Of a stretch of 64,000 nucleotides of DNA, positions 35,778 through 43,999 are shown in pieces. The position numbers and the translations under genes are program-made. The DNA is from DASSUW01 sp036257565 (GTDB lineage: Bacteria > Actinomycetota > Thermoleophilia > Solirubrobacterales > Solirubrobacteraceae). The stretch is taken from assembly GCA_036257565.1 (NCBI GenBank), contig DATAFH010000069.1:3842-67841 (forward strand), in the 5' to 3' direction. Within the stretch, counting starts at the first letter, position 1. Every line of letters starts with the position of its first letter. Under the pieces are notes generated by a model. It did no database searches and was not told the origin of the DNA. It worked only from the letters and a program-made list of their open reading frames with translations.

Positions 35778-35944
35778 CTGGTCGGGTCGGGCTCGTCCGG
35801 CCAGCGGCCGTGCTCGTCGTAGAAGCGACGCGCCTCCTCGTCGCGCTCGCGATCGCCCTTGCCGGTGGCGAGGAAGTACAGGATCACGACGATCATGAGT
35901 AGGCCGCCGACGACGGCGATGATGCTCCAGATGGTCTCTGCCAT
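35774..35944 (-). CDS. small single-helix membrane protein directly downstream of tRNA-Lys
   Basis: 56 residues. One helix (IWSIIAVVGGLLMIVVILYF) followed by a charged tail GKGDRERDEEARRFYDEHGRWPDEP. The GRWPDE end occurs in other small actinobacterial membrane proteins. ATG 35944 lies 4 bases after the last base of tRNA-Lys, with no own promoter or ribosome-binding site visible, so it is likely transcribed with the tRNA and translated from the processed 5' end. Its stop overlaps the VOC start. Function unknown. Confidence 0.65.
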   Translation of the reverse strand: MAETIWSIIAVVGGLLMIVVILYFLATGKGDRERDEEARRFYDEHGRWPDEPDPTR

Positions 35945-35948
35945 GTAG

Positions 35949-36021
35949 TGCCCCCGGCAGGAATCGAACCTGCGTCGCGCGGGTTAAAAGCCCGCCGCTC
36001 TAACCGCTGAGCTACGAGGGC
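35949..36021 (-). tRNA. tRNA-Lys (TTT)
   Basis: 73 nt on the minus strand: acceptor GCCCTCG/CGGGGGC with one U-G, anticodon stem GCGGG/CCCGC with loop CTTTTAA (anticodon TTT), T arm GCAGGTTCGATTCCTGC. The 3' end is 4 bases from an ATG on the same strand, and CCA is not encoded. Confidence 0.95.
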
Positions 36022-36044
36022 CTAGACATGGTAAATAGCCGGGC

Positions 36045-36050
36045 TACGCT
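36045..36050 (+). promoter_or_regulatory. -10 hexamer TACGCT, 6 nt before GTG
   Basis: TACGCT followed by GGGCTC and GTG 36057. It lies between the divergent tRNA-Lys and the TetR gene and predicts a leaderless TetR mRNA. Confidence 0.5.
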
Positions 36051-36056
36051 GGGCTC

Positions 36057-36677
36057 GTGGAGCCGGGGGACGAGGGTCGTGAACGCGCGCGGCGTCGCCG
36101 GCGGGCGCCTGAGGTTGCCGAAGCCGAGATCGTCGCTGCTGCGGCGGCGTTTCTGCGCGAACGTCCCTTCCGCGAGCTGACCGTCGACGAGGTGATGCGC
36201 CGCACCGACCTCTCGCGGCCCTCCTTCTACGTGTACTTCCGCGACCGGCACGAGCTCGTGCTGCGCGTGGTAGGCCACCTGGAGTCCGAGCTCTTCACGA
36301 TGTCGGAGCGCTGGTTCCGCGGCTCGGGCGATGGGCGCGAGAGCGCGCGCGAGGCGCTCGACGGGATCGTCGAGGTCTTCGCCGAGCACGGCCCCGTCAT
36401 GCGCGCGCTGGCTGACGCCGCCGCGGACGACATGCGCGTGGAGGAGGCCTACAGCGCGCTGGTGCACCGCTTCGTGGACGCCACGGCGCGGCACATCGAG
36501 AGAGAGATGGCGGCGGGCCGCGTGCTGCCGCTGAACGCGCGCGAGACCGCCAGCGCGCTGGTGTGGATGAACGAGCGCTACCTGATCGAGGCCCTGGGGC
36601 GCGCGCCGTACGCAGATCCGCAGGCGGCGGCCGACACGCTGCTGACGATCTGGACGCGCGTGCTGTACGGGTCCTAG
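36057..36677 (+). CDS. TetR/AcrR-family transcriptional regulator
   Basis: 206 residues. The N-terminal DNA-binding part reads AEIVAAAAAFLRERPFRELTVDEVMRRTDLSRPSFYVYF (given in part; helix-turn-helix at about residues 41-62), followed by a helical ligand-binding domain in the style of EthR (DATARHIEREMAAGRVLP, ALVWMNERYLIE). Target genes are usually adjacent; here they could be the tRNA/VOC operon on one side or the DUF4267 gene on the other. GTG 36057; the stop overlaps the convergent DUF4267 gene by 4 bases. Confidence 0.9.
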   Translation: MEPGDEGRERARRRRRAPEVAEAEIVAAAAAFLRERPFRELTVDEVMRRTDLSRPSFYVYFRDRHELVLRVVGHLESELFTMSERWFRGSGDGRESAREALDGIVEVFAEHGPVMRALADAAADDMRVEEAYSALVHRFVDATARHIEREMAAGRVLPLNARETASALVWMNERYLIEALGRAPYADPQAAADTLLTIWTRVLYGS

Positions 36678-37045
36678 TCGAGCCGGCTCGCCGACCACAG
36701 GCCGGCCAGCCCGCCGGCGGCCGCCACGGCGGCCACGCCCACGGCGGCGAGCCTGGGGAGCGAGGAGCGGTAGCGGAGCGTGGCCGCCAGGTCGGCGAAG
36801 TCGGCGACCGCACCGGCGAGCACCCAGTTGCGGGCGCCGGAGCCCTCGCGGAGCGCGACCGCCGTGCCGGCGCCGACGGCGAGGTCGCGCGCACCGACGG
36901 CCACGGCGAGCAGGCGGGCGCCCGGGTCGGCGCCGCGGGGTCCGATCCAGGCGGTCGCGACGCGACCCGGCAGGAGGATCACCGCCACCCCGATGGCGAT
37001 GCGGCCGGTCGCGACAGCGGAGGCGATGGTGCGGGCGTCGTCCAT
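36674..37045 (-). CDS. DUF4267-like membrane protein
   Basis: 123 residues with four hydrophobic segments. GRIAIGVAVILLPGRVATAW, AVGARDLAVGAGTAVALREG and DFADLAATLRYRSSLPR match a group of small membrane proteins (DUF4267 or a close relative). No catalytic residues. TAACGT 6 nt before ATG 37045 points to a leaderless mRNA. It is divergent from a glycosyltransferase pseudogene. Confidence 0.7.
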   Translation of the reverse strand: MDDARTIASAVATGRIAIGVAVILLPGRVATAWIGPRGADPGARLLAVAVGARDLAVGAGTAVALREGSGARNWVLAGAVADFADLAATLRYRSSLPRLAAVGVAAVAAAGGLAGLWSASRLD

Positions 37046-37051
37046 TCCCCG

Positions 37052-37057
37052 ACGTTA
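37052..37057 (-). promoter_or_regulatory. -10 hexamer TAACGT, 6 nt before ATG
   Basis: Read on the minus strand, TAACGT is followed by CGGGGA and ATG 37045. The layout is identical to that of five other genes in the window. Confidence 0.5.
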
Positions 37058-37080
37058 CCCGTCGCCGCATGATGGGGGGC

Positions 37081-37595
37081 GTGCGGCTGCTCTTCACGTT
37101 CGTCGGCGGGGGTGGGCACGCGGAGCCGCTCGTGCCGGTGGCGGCCGCGGCGGAGGCGCCCGGGCATGAGGTGGCGTTCACCGGGCGCCCGGCGGTGGTC
37201 GCCCGACTGGCGACTCGCGGCTTCAAGGTCTTCCCCGACGAGGGCGACCCGGTCGGACCGCCGGCGGAGGTCGTGCCGCTGGTTCGAGTTCGACCTCGAG
37301 CGCGAGAACCGGGTGCTGCGCGAGGGCTTCGCCTGCAGCCATGCCCGGCGGCGGGCGAAGGTCGTCCTCGAGCTCTGTGCGCAGTGGCGGACCGACGCGA
37401 TCGTGTGCGACGAGGTGGACTTCGGCGCCATGATCGCCGACCCCTTAAGCGCGACGTCGGCCGAGATCGGCGCTGCCGTCTGGGCGGTACTCGAGGAGCC
37501 GTCGTACCGTGCGGCCGCCGAGCAGGTGCGCGCCGACGCGCTCGCGCTTCCCGACACGCGCCACGCGGTGACGCTGCTCGAGCGCTCGTCAGTGG
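37081..37595 (+). pseudogene. UDP-glycosyltransferase-type pseudogene with frameshift and internal deletion
   Basis: GTG 37081 begins RLLFTFVGGGGHAEPLVPV, the N-terminal motif of GT1/UGT-like enzymes, up to PPAEVVPL near 37280. The frame then shifts (WFEFDLERENRVLREGF follows in the next frame) and continues to FGAMIADPL near 37445. After that comes the C-terminal end of the same family (SATSAEIGAAVWAVLEEPSY, RADALALPDTRHAVTLLERS), so about 200 central residues, including the UDP-binding domain, are missing. The 3' end is lost in the convergent purH gene. Could not be functional. Confidence 0.7.
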
Positions 37596-39205
37596 CGGAA
37601 GTGGCGGCGGTGCGTGAAGACCATCGAGATCCGGGCGGCGTCGGCAGCCTCGACCACCTCGTGGTCGCGCACCGAGCCGCCGGGCTGGATGACGGCCGTC
37701 ACGCCGGCGTCGACGGCCAGCTGCGGGCCGTCGGAGAACGGGAAGAACGCGTCGGACGCGAGCGCGCCGCCCGTCAGGTCGGCGCCGGTGGCCTGGGCCT
37801 TCTCGATCGCGAGCCGCACTGAGTCGACGCGGCTCATCTGGCCGGCGCCGATGCCGACCGACGCGAGGTCGCGCGAGAGCACGATCGCGTTCGAGCGCAC
37901 GTGCTTGCACACCTTCCAGGCGAACAGCATCTCGCCCCACTCGCGCTCGGACGGCTTGCGCTCGCTCACGACCTCCATCTCGGAGCGATCCTCGAGGTCG
38001 AGGTCGCGGTCCTGGACAAGCAGCCCGCCCATCACGCGCTTGAGATCCCACTCGGAGATGTTCAGGCGGCGGCGCTCCTCGTCGTCGAGGATGCGCAGGT
38101 TCGGCTTGGTGCAGAGCGCCACGACGGCCTCGTCGGCGAAGCCCGGCGCGAGCACGACCTCGACGAACTGGCCGAGCAGCGCCTCGGCGAGCTCCTCGTC
38201 AACCGGGCGGTTGAAGCAGATGACGCCCCCGAAGGCCGACTGCGGGTCGCAGGCGAAAGCACGCCGGTAGGCCTCGAGCGCCGAGCCGCCGACCGCGACC
38301 CCACACGGGTTGTTGTGCTTGATGATCACGCACGCGGGGACCTCGAACTCCTGCACGAGCAGGCGCCCCGAGTTGATGTCGAGCACGTTGTTGAACGACA
38401 GCTCCTTGCCCCCGCGCTGGCGGACCTGCGAGAGGACGTGCATGCGGGTGCCGACCTGCGAGTAGTAGGCCGCGCGCTGGTGCGGGTTCTCGCCGTACGA
38501 GAGGTCGGTGACCTTCTCGTAGGCCGACATCATCAGCTCCGGGAACTCGCCCTGCTTCTCCGCGAACCAGCGGGAGATCGCCGTGTCGTAGCGGGCGGTG
38601 TAGGCAAACGCCTCGGCCGCGAGGTTCTCCCGCGTGGACAGCGAGAGCCGGTTGTCGAACTCCCGCAGCTCCTGGAGGACGGCGTCGTAGGACTCGGGCT
38701 TGACCACCACGCCGGAGAAGGCGAAGTTCTTGGCCGCCGCGCGGATCATGGTCGGGCCGCCGATGTCGATGTGCTCGAGCACCTCGTGCTCGGTGACGCC
38801 GCGCCGCCCCGCCCACGCCTCGAACGGATAGAGGTTCACGCACACGAGATCGACGAACTCGACCTCGTGCTCCTCGGCGGCCGCCATGTGCGCCGGGTCG
38901 TCGCGCAGCGCGAGCACGCCGGCGTAGAGCTTCGGATGCAGCGTCTTGACCCGGCCGCCCATGATCTCCGGGAAGCCCGTGAAGGACTCGATGTTGCGGA
39001 CCTCGAGGCCGGCCTCGCGGAGCGCGGCCGCCGTGCCGCCGGTCGAGACGAGCTCGACGCCGAGAGCCGCGAGCCCGCGCGCGAACTCCACGACGCCGGT
39101 CTTGTCCGACACCGACAGCAGCGCCCGCCGGACCCTCACCTCCCCGGGCTGCGTCATGGCCCACCTCGCATCGGGCGGGGACGATACCTGCGGCGCGTTC
39201 GTCAT
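37589..39205 (-). CDS. purH: bifunctional AICAR transformylase / IMP cyclohydrolase
   Basis: 538 residues. The N-terminal MGS-like IMP cyclohydrolase domain starts ALLSVSDKTGVVEFARGL and includes STGGTAAALREAG and GGRVKTLHPK; the C-terminal transformylase has SYGENPHQRAAYY, VIIKHNNPCG and ASDAFFPFSDGP. It performs the last two steps of IMP synthesis. ATG 39205 overlaps the purN stop (ATGA); ATG 39157 is a second in-frame option that would remove 16 residues. The stop lies within the glycosyltransferase remnant. Confidence 0.95.
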   Translation of the reverse strand: MTNAPQVSSPPDARWAMTQPGEVRVRRALLSVSDKTGVVEFARGLAALGVELVSTGGTAAALREAGLEVRNIESFTGFPEIMGGRVKTLHPKLYAGVLALRDDPAHMAAAEEHEVEFVDLVCVNLYPFEAWAGRRGVTEHEVLEHIDIGGPTMIRAAAKNFAFSGVVVKPESYDAVLQELREFDNRLSLSTRENLAAEAFAYTARYDTAISRWFAEKQGEFPELMMSAYEKVTDLSYGENPHQRAAYYSQVGTRMHVLSQVRQRGGKELSFNNVLDINSGRLLVQEFEVPACVIIKHNNPCGVAVGGSALEAYRRAFACDPQSAFGGVICFNRPVDEELAEALLGQFVEVVLAPGFADEAVVALCTKPNLRILDDEERRRLNISEWDLKRVMGGLLVQDRDLDLEDRSEMEVVSERKPSEREWGEMLFAWKVCKHVRSNAIVLSRDLASVGIGAGQMSRVDSVRLAIEKAQATGADLTGGALASDAFFPFSDGPQLAVDAGVTAVIQPGGSVRDHEVVEAADAARISMVFTHRRHFRH

Positions 39206-39810
39206 CGCCTGACCGTCACCCGGCGCGGACGCTGGGGGTCGAAGCGCACGGCTCCACGGGCGATCTGGCTGACCGCGTCGCACAGCAGCTCGTGCTCGAG
39301 CGGGCGGAGGGCGTCGTGCACCTCGTCGGCGCTCGTGGCGTCGGGGAGCTCGATCGCCCGCTGGGCGATGACCGGGCCCGTGTCCACCCCGTCGTCTACG
39401 AAGTGCACGGTGACGCCGAAGACCTTCACGCCGTATTCGAGCGCCTGCTCGATCGCGCGGACGCCGGGAAAGGCGGGGAGCAGTGCCGGGTGCACATTGA
39501 TCACTCGCTGCGGGAAGCGGGCGAGGAAGTCCGGGCTGAGCAGCGCCATGTAGCCCGCGAGGACGACCAGCTCGACGCCCTGCGTCGTGAGGAACGCGGC
39601 CATGGCGGCGTCGCGGGCGGGGCGATCGGCGTACTCGGCGACGGCGAACACGCCGGTCGGGATCCCGGCGGCCGCCGCGCGGGCCAGCGCCTGCGCGCTC
39701 GGCTTGTCCGAGCCCACGGCCACGACCTCGATGCCCTCGCGGCCGTGCACCCGGTCGAGGATCGCCTGCAGGTTGGTCCCGGCGCCCGAGGCGAGCACGC
39801 CGACCCTCAC
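39202..39810 (-). CDS. purN: phosphoribosylglycinamide formyltransferase
   Basis: 202 residues. GVLASGAGTNLQAILDR, the folate/catalytic region VVLAGYMALLS, INVHPALLPAFPG (the catalytic Asn-His pair) and HFVDDGVDTGP (catalytic Asp) identify PurN, which formylates GAR with 10-formyl-THF. GTG 39810 has GGAGGTGG 3 bases upstream. Ends in an ATGA overlap with purH, so the pair is translationally coupled. Confidence 0.95.
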   Translation of the reverse strand: MRVGVLASGAGTNLQAILDRVHGREGIEVVAVGSDKPSAQALARAAAAGIPTGVFAVAEYADRPARDAAMAAFLTTQGVELVVLAGYMALLSPDFLARFPQRVINVHPALLPAFPGVRAIEQALEYGVKVFGVTVHFVDDGVDTGPVIAQRAIELPDATSADEVHDALRPLEHELLCDAVSQIARGAVRFDPQRPRRVTVRR

Positions 39811-39849
39811 GCCACCTCCACGTCCGTCACGCGCGATCCATGTCCGGCG

Positions 39850-41802
39850 TCACGCCACCTCGAGCTTGGGGAACCGGCCGCCGGTCGAGCGCAGCGTCCC
39901 GGCCGCGAGCAGCGCGTCGACGCGCTCGAGAACGGTGGACGTGTGCAGGTGCGACCACGCGCCGTAGTGCGGCAGGCCGTCGTAGGAGTACTTGACCACG
40001 ACCCGCGAGCGGCCCCCGCGGAGGATCTCCACGGCCCGAGTGCGGCCGACCTCGGGTTGGGCGGAGGCGACCACGTCGAGGATCGCCTCGTCGAGCTCGC
40101 CCACCTCGCCGTGGGCGGCTGGGCGGTGGGCGAGCTGGGCCGGCCTTGGCCCGGAGGCGCGGCGCTGCGGGGGCGGCGGCGCGGGGATCAGCTCGGGGGC
40201 ACAGACGTCACAGCAGAGGCCGTCGGGGGCGGGCCTCGAGCGGTCGCCGAAGTGCCGCAGGATCCCCTCGCGGCGGCATGCCGACCCCTCCACCCACGCC
40301 CACACCGACCGGTACTGCCGCCAGCGAACGCGCGTCCCCTCCTTCGCCGATGCCCGGCAGAGCACGAAGGCCCGTCCGTCCCACGTCCCGACGAGGCGGC
40401 CGGCGACGCGGTCGGGCGCGGAAGGCGACGGCTGGACGACGCCCGCCTGCGCGAGATGGCCCACGATCGCCCGCACGACCTCCTCGTCACCCGCGAGAGG
40501 AATGAGCTCGTCGACCGAGAGATCGAACCGGGGCGCCGCGCCGGCGGCGGAGGAGCCGTTCGCCCCGGGTGCCGGGGAGGCGCCAGCGGCGGAGTAGCCG
40601 TTCGCCGCAGCCGCCGAGGAGGCGCCAGCGGCTGAGGCGATGCGGCGCGCGACGGCTTTGAGGGCGTCGTCGCTGACGGTCGAGCGCTCGATGAAGAAGA
40701 CATGGAGGCCCTTGTCCTTGCTCGCGGCGAAGAGGAAGCAGCGAGCGGGGTTGCCGTCGCGGCCGGCGCGGCCGGCCTCCTGGTAGTAGGCCTCGATCGA
40801 GCTCGGCACGCTCTCGTGGCAGACCGTGCGGACGTCGGCCTTGTCGACGCCCATGCCGAAGGCGTTGGTGGCGACGACGACGGGCGCCTCGCCGGCCATG
40901 AAGCGGCGCTGGGCTTCCGCGCGAGCGTCGCGGGGAAGGCCGGCGTGGTAGACGATGACCTCGACACCGAGCTCGGGGCCCAGCCGCGTGGCGAGCCGCT
41001 CGCAGTCCGCGCGCGTGCCCGCGTAGACGATCCCCGGGAGCGCGCCGGGCTCGGCGAGCGCGGCCGCGATCCCACGGTGCGCGGCCTGCTTGCTCGGGCA
41101 CGGCACGACGGTGAACGAGAGGTTCGGGCGGTCGAAGCCGGTGGCGACGCGCACCGGATCGCGGAGCCCGAGCCGCCCCACGATGTCGGTCGCCACCTGG
41201 GGCGTGGCCGTGGCCGTCGAGGCCAGAATCGCCTCGGCGCCCAGCCAGCGCGCCGCGTCGGCGAGGCGAAAGTAGTCCGGCCGGAAGTCGTGCCCCCACT
41301 GGGAGACGCAATGCGCCTCGTCGACGACGAAGAGACCGATGCGCGCGCGGCGGATGCGCTCGAGGAAGCCGGGCGACGAGAAGCGCTCGGGAGCGACGTA
41401 GAGCAGCCGCAGCTCGCCGGCCGCGGCCCGCTCGACCACGCGGCGGTTGGTCGCCGAGTCCTGCTGTGCGTTGACGAGGCCGACGCGGCGCGGCGCCACC
41501 CGCTCGAGCGCCTGCACCTGGTCCTGCATCAGCGACACGAGCGGCGAGACGACCAGCGTGAGATCAGCCCGCATGAGCGCCGGCAGCTGGTAGCAGAGCG
41601 ACTTGCCCGAGCCCGTGGGCATGACGACGAGGACGTCGCGACCGGCGACCGCCGCCTCGACCGCCTCCCGCTGGCCCGGCCGGAAGCCGGGGAAGCCGAA
41701 CAGCTCGCCCAGCGCGCCCTCCGGGTCGTGCGAGCGGGCCACCGGCTCAGGCGGAGGCGGGCCGAGCCCCGGGAGGGCAACGTTCTCGATCGCGAGTGAC
41801 AT
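39850..41802 (-). CDS. recQ: RecQ-family ATP-dependent DNA helicase
   Basis: 650 residues. The helicase core has the Q motif FGFPGFRPGQ, Walker A MPTGSGKSLCYQLPAL, motif II VVDEAHCVSQWGHDFRPDY, motif III ASTATATP, motif V NAFGMGVDKADVR and motif VI YYQEAGRAGRDG. A short Ala/Gly/Ser-rich repeat (three copies of about 11 residues, AAGASPAPGANGS-like) is inserted near residues 390-425, where the zinc domain begins in other RecQ proteins, and the cysteines CRREG...CCDVC for the zinc site follow near 510-540. C-terminal domain is distinct from HRDC. Unwinds DNA in repair and recombination; 3'-5' polarity by family. ATG 41802. Confidence 0.9.
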   Translation of the reverse strand: MSLAIENVALPGLGPPPPEPVARSHDPEGALGELFGFPGFRPGQREAVEAAVAGRDVLVVMPTGSGKSLCYQLPALMRADLTLVVSPLVSLMQDQVQALERVAPRRVGLVNAQQDSATNRRVVERAAAGELRLLYVAPERFSSPGFLERIRRARIGLFVVDEAHCVSQWGHDFRPDYFRLADAARWLGAEAILASTATATPQVATDIVGRLGLRDPVRVATGFDRPNLSFTVVPCPSKQAAHRGIAAALAEPGALPGIVYAGTRADCERLATRLGPELGVEVIVYHAGLPRDARAEAQRRFMAGEAPVVVATNAFGMGVDKADVRTVCHESVPSSIEAYYQEAGRAGRDGNPARCFLFAASKDKGLHVFFIERSTVSDDALKAVARRIASAAGASSAAAANGYSAAGASPAPGANGSSAAGAAPRFDLSVDELIPLAGDEEVVRAIVGHLAQAGVVQPSPSAPDRVAGRLVGTWDGRAFVLCRASAKEGTRVRWRQYRSVWAWVEGSACRREGILRHFGDRSRPAPDGLCCDVCAPELIPAPPPPQRRASGPRPAQLAHRPAAHGEVGELDEAILDVVASAQPEVGRTRAVEILRGGRSRVVVKYSYDGLPHYGAWSHLHTSTVLERVDALLAAGTLRSTGGRFPKLEVA

Positions 41803-41850
41803 GCGGACGGGCGACCATACCGCCGGGCTCGGAGGGCAAACCCGCGATTG

Positions 41851-41872
41851 CGCAGAGTTGTCGCAGAGTTGT
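41851..41872. repeat. tandem 11-bp direct repeat
   Basis: CGCAGAGTTGT occurs twice without a gap, 50 bases upstream of recQ and in the long intergenic region that follows it on the other side. It could be a protein-binding site or chance; no other copy was noticed. Confidence 0.6.
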
Positions 41873-42042
41873 GGCTGGTGTGTGGCGGTTGTGGAGGTGG
41901 GGCGAGCGGCGGCCGGGGCTCTGCGGCCGGCCGGGGGCGTCGTGCGAGGCGTGGAACCGTCAGCTGCGCTGGGAAGGGAGGTGGAGTGGCGAGCAGCGGT
42001 GAAGAGGTCCTAACCGGCCATGCCGGGGTCTGACCGGGGGCG

Positions 42043-42270
42043 CGTGTCCCTTTACGTGCCGTAGCGGCACACAACGGGACAACCATCGGTCCGAAGATCG
42101 GGTGCGTGGCCACTTAGGTGCCATAGCGGCACAGAACCGGCCACGGGCCCTCGCGATCGGCAGGGCGCGTCCCCTTGTGTGCCGCGGGGGCGTACCCAAA
42201 GTGGCCAACGCCGACCGCGGGATCCGCGCGTGTCCGCTTATGCGCCCTAGGCGGTGCATAAGTGGCCAAC
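42043..42270. repeat. array of four degenerate palindromic units with about 62-bp spacing
   Basis: Four ~42-nt units begin at 42043, 42105, 42166 and 42229 (spacing 62, 61, 63). The shape is CGTGTCC or CGTGGCC, a CTT-like run, an inner arm (GTGCCG, GTGCC, GTGTGCC, CTTATGC), a 3-10 base loop, the complementary arm (CGGCAC, GGCAC, GGCGTAC, GCATAAG), an AA-rich piece and GGGACAACC or GGCCAACC. In unit 1 the outer arms TGTCCC/GGGACA also pair; in unit 2 CGTGGCC/GGCCACG pair. Sequence differs but pairing is kept (unit 3 by G-U pairs). A fifth half unit (TTGGCCAC) follows at 42290. The rest of the 628-base region 41803-42430 has no gene I can support. Confidence 0.75.
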
Positions 42271-42430
42271 CGCTGCAAGAACATCGCGATTGGCCACCTT
42301 CTGCACACAGGCTCGCCCCTCACCCTCCATACCCAGCGCAGTTGCCGTTGACCAACAACCCGCACCCCACCCCGGCCGGCCGCAGAACCCCCGCCCGCGA
42401 GCGCCCCCCAGCGCTCGCCGAAAGAGGCCG

Positions 42431-43861
42431 CTACGCGCGCACGAGCGGCAGCTCGAACGCGTCCTTACGCTGCCCGGCGCCAGAGCGCTCGAGTGGGTAC
42501 TCGCCCGAGAAGCAGGCGTCGCAGTGGGTCGACCGCGAGCCCTCGATTGCCTCGTAGACCCCCTCCAAAGAGAGATAGGCCAGCGAGTCGGCGCCAAGCT
42601 CGGCGGCCACCTGGGCCTCGGACCGCCCGTGGGCGATCATCTCCTCGCGGGTCGACATGTCGATCCCGTAGTGGCAGGGATGGCGGATGGGCGGCGCCGA
42701 GATCCGCATGTGGACCTCCGACGCCCCCGCGTCGCGCAGCATCTGCGCGATCTGGCGGGTCGTGTTGCCGCGCACGATCGAGTCGTCGACGACCACCAGC
42801 CGCCGGCCCGACACCACGTCCGGCAGCGGGTTGAACTTCATCCGCAGCCCGTGGCGGCGCAGCTCCTGCCCCGGCTGGATGAACGTCCGCGCCACGTAGC
42901 GGTTCTTGACGAAGCCGTCGTCCTGAGGCAGCCCCGACGCCCGCGCGAACCCTCGCGCCGCCGGGTTCCCGGAGTCCGGCACCGGGATCACCAGATCGGC
43001 GTCGACCGGCGCCTCGCGCGCGAGGATCTCCCCCATCCGGCCCCGCGCCACCTGGAGCACCTGGCCCCCCAGCCGGGAGTCCGGCCGCGCGAAGTAGATG
43101 TGCTCGAACACGCACAGCGCCGTGCGCTCGCCCACCCGGCCCATCCGCGACTGCACCCCGTCGACCGTCAGCGACACGATCTCGCCCGGCTGCACATCGC
43201 GCAGGAACTGAGCGCCGATGATGTCGAAGGCGCACGACTCGGACGCCACGCAGTACCGATCGCCGAGCATCCCCAGCGACAGCGGCCGGAGGCCCGCCGG
43301 GTCCCGGAACGCCACCACGCGGTCCTTCGTCATGACCACCGTCGAGTACGCGCCCTCCACCCGTCCCATGACGTCGACCAGCGCCTCCTCCAAAGACGGA
43401 GCCGAATGGGTCGACAGCAGCGCCGCGATGACCTCGGAGTCCGATGTCGACCGGAACGACACGCCACGCGACCGCAGCTCCCCATGCAGCTCGACCGCGT
43501 TCACCAGGTTCCCGTTGTGCGCCAGCGCGAGCTCCCGGTGGTCCGCCCGCCACACCGGCTGCGAGTTCTCCCACGAGCTCGCGCCGGTGGTCGAGTAGCG
43601 CACGTGGCCGACCGCCATGTCGCCCTGCAGGGCCCTCAGGCGCTGCTCGTCGAACACCTGGTTGACGAGCCCCTGGTCGCGCATCGCCATGATGTGGCCG
43701 CGCTGCGCGGTCGCGATCCCCGCCGACTCCTGGCCGCGGTGCTGCAGCGCATACAGAGCGAAGTAGGTGAGTCGGGAGACCTCGCGCCCGGGCGCGCAGA
43801 TCCCGAAGACGCCGCACTCGTCGCGCGGTCCGTCACGGAGGTCGGAGAGGGGTGAGGACAC
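42431..43861 (-). CDS. purF: amidophosphoribosyltransferase
   Basis: 476 residues. After a 15-residue propeptide comes the glutaminase nucleophile C16 in DECGVFGI; then ALQHRGQESAGIAT and GHVRYSTTG. The PRTase domain has the PRPP loop VVVDDSIVRGNTTRQI. Cysteines near VQPGE...HCDACFSGEYP may ligate an Fe-S cluster, as in the B. subtilis-type enzymes. Catalyses the first committed step of purine synthesis. GTG 43861 is the only start that leaves a normal propeptide; there is no Shine-Dalgarno. Confidence 0.95.
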   Translation of the reverse strand: MSSPLSDLRDGPRDECGVFGICAPGREVSRLTYFALYALQHRGQESAGIATAQRGHIMAMRDQGLVNQVFDEQRLRALQGDMAVGHVRYSTTGASSWENSQPVWRADHRELALAHNGNLVNAVELHGELRSRGVSFRSTSDSEVIAALLSTHSAPSLEEALVDVMGRVEGAYSTVVMTKDRVVAFRDPAGLRPLSLGMLGDRYCVASESCAFDIIGAQFLRDVQPGEIVSLTVDGVQSRMGRVGERTALCVFEHIYFARPDSRLGGQVLQVARGRMGEILAREAPVDADLVIPVPDSGNPAARGFARASGLPQDDGFVKNRYVARTFIQPGQELRRHGLRMKFNPLPDVVSGRRLVVVDDSIVRGNTTRQIAQMLRDAGASEVHMRISAPPIRHPCHYGIDMSTREEMIAHGRSEAQVAAELGADSLAYLSLEGVYEAIEGSRSTHCDACFSGEYPLERSGAGQRKDAFELPLVRA

Positions 43862-43999
43862 GAAAGGACGACCCGGGCGCCAGACTAGCAACGGCCCCGG
43901 CGCATGCCGGAGGGGCGCAGACGCGCTGCCCGCCTTCGCCTGACGGGCACGCACGGCGCGGGTAGTCTCCGAGGCCAAGCGGCTCCAGGAGAGAGATAC

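Noticed and set aside
42043..42310. CRISPR array at the palindromic repeats
   Set aside because: Units share shape but not sequence, the 20-base gaps between them are not spacer-like in length, and no cas gene is near.
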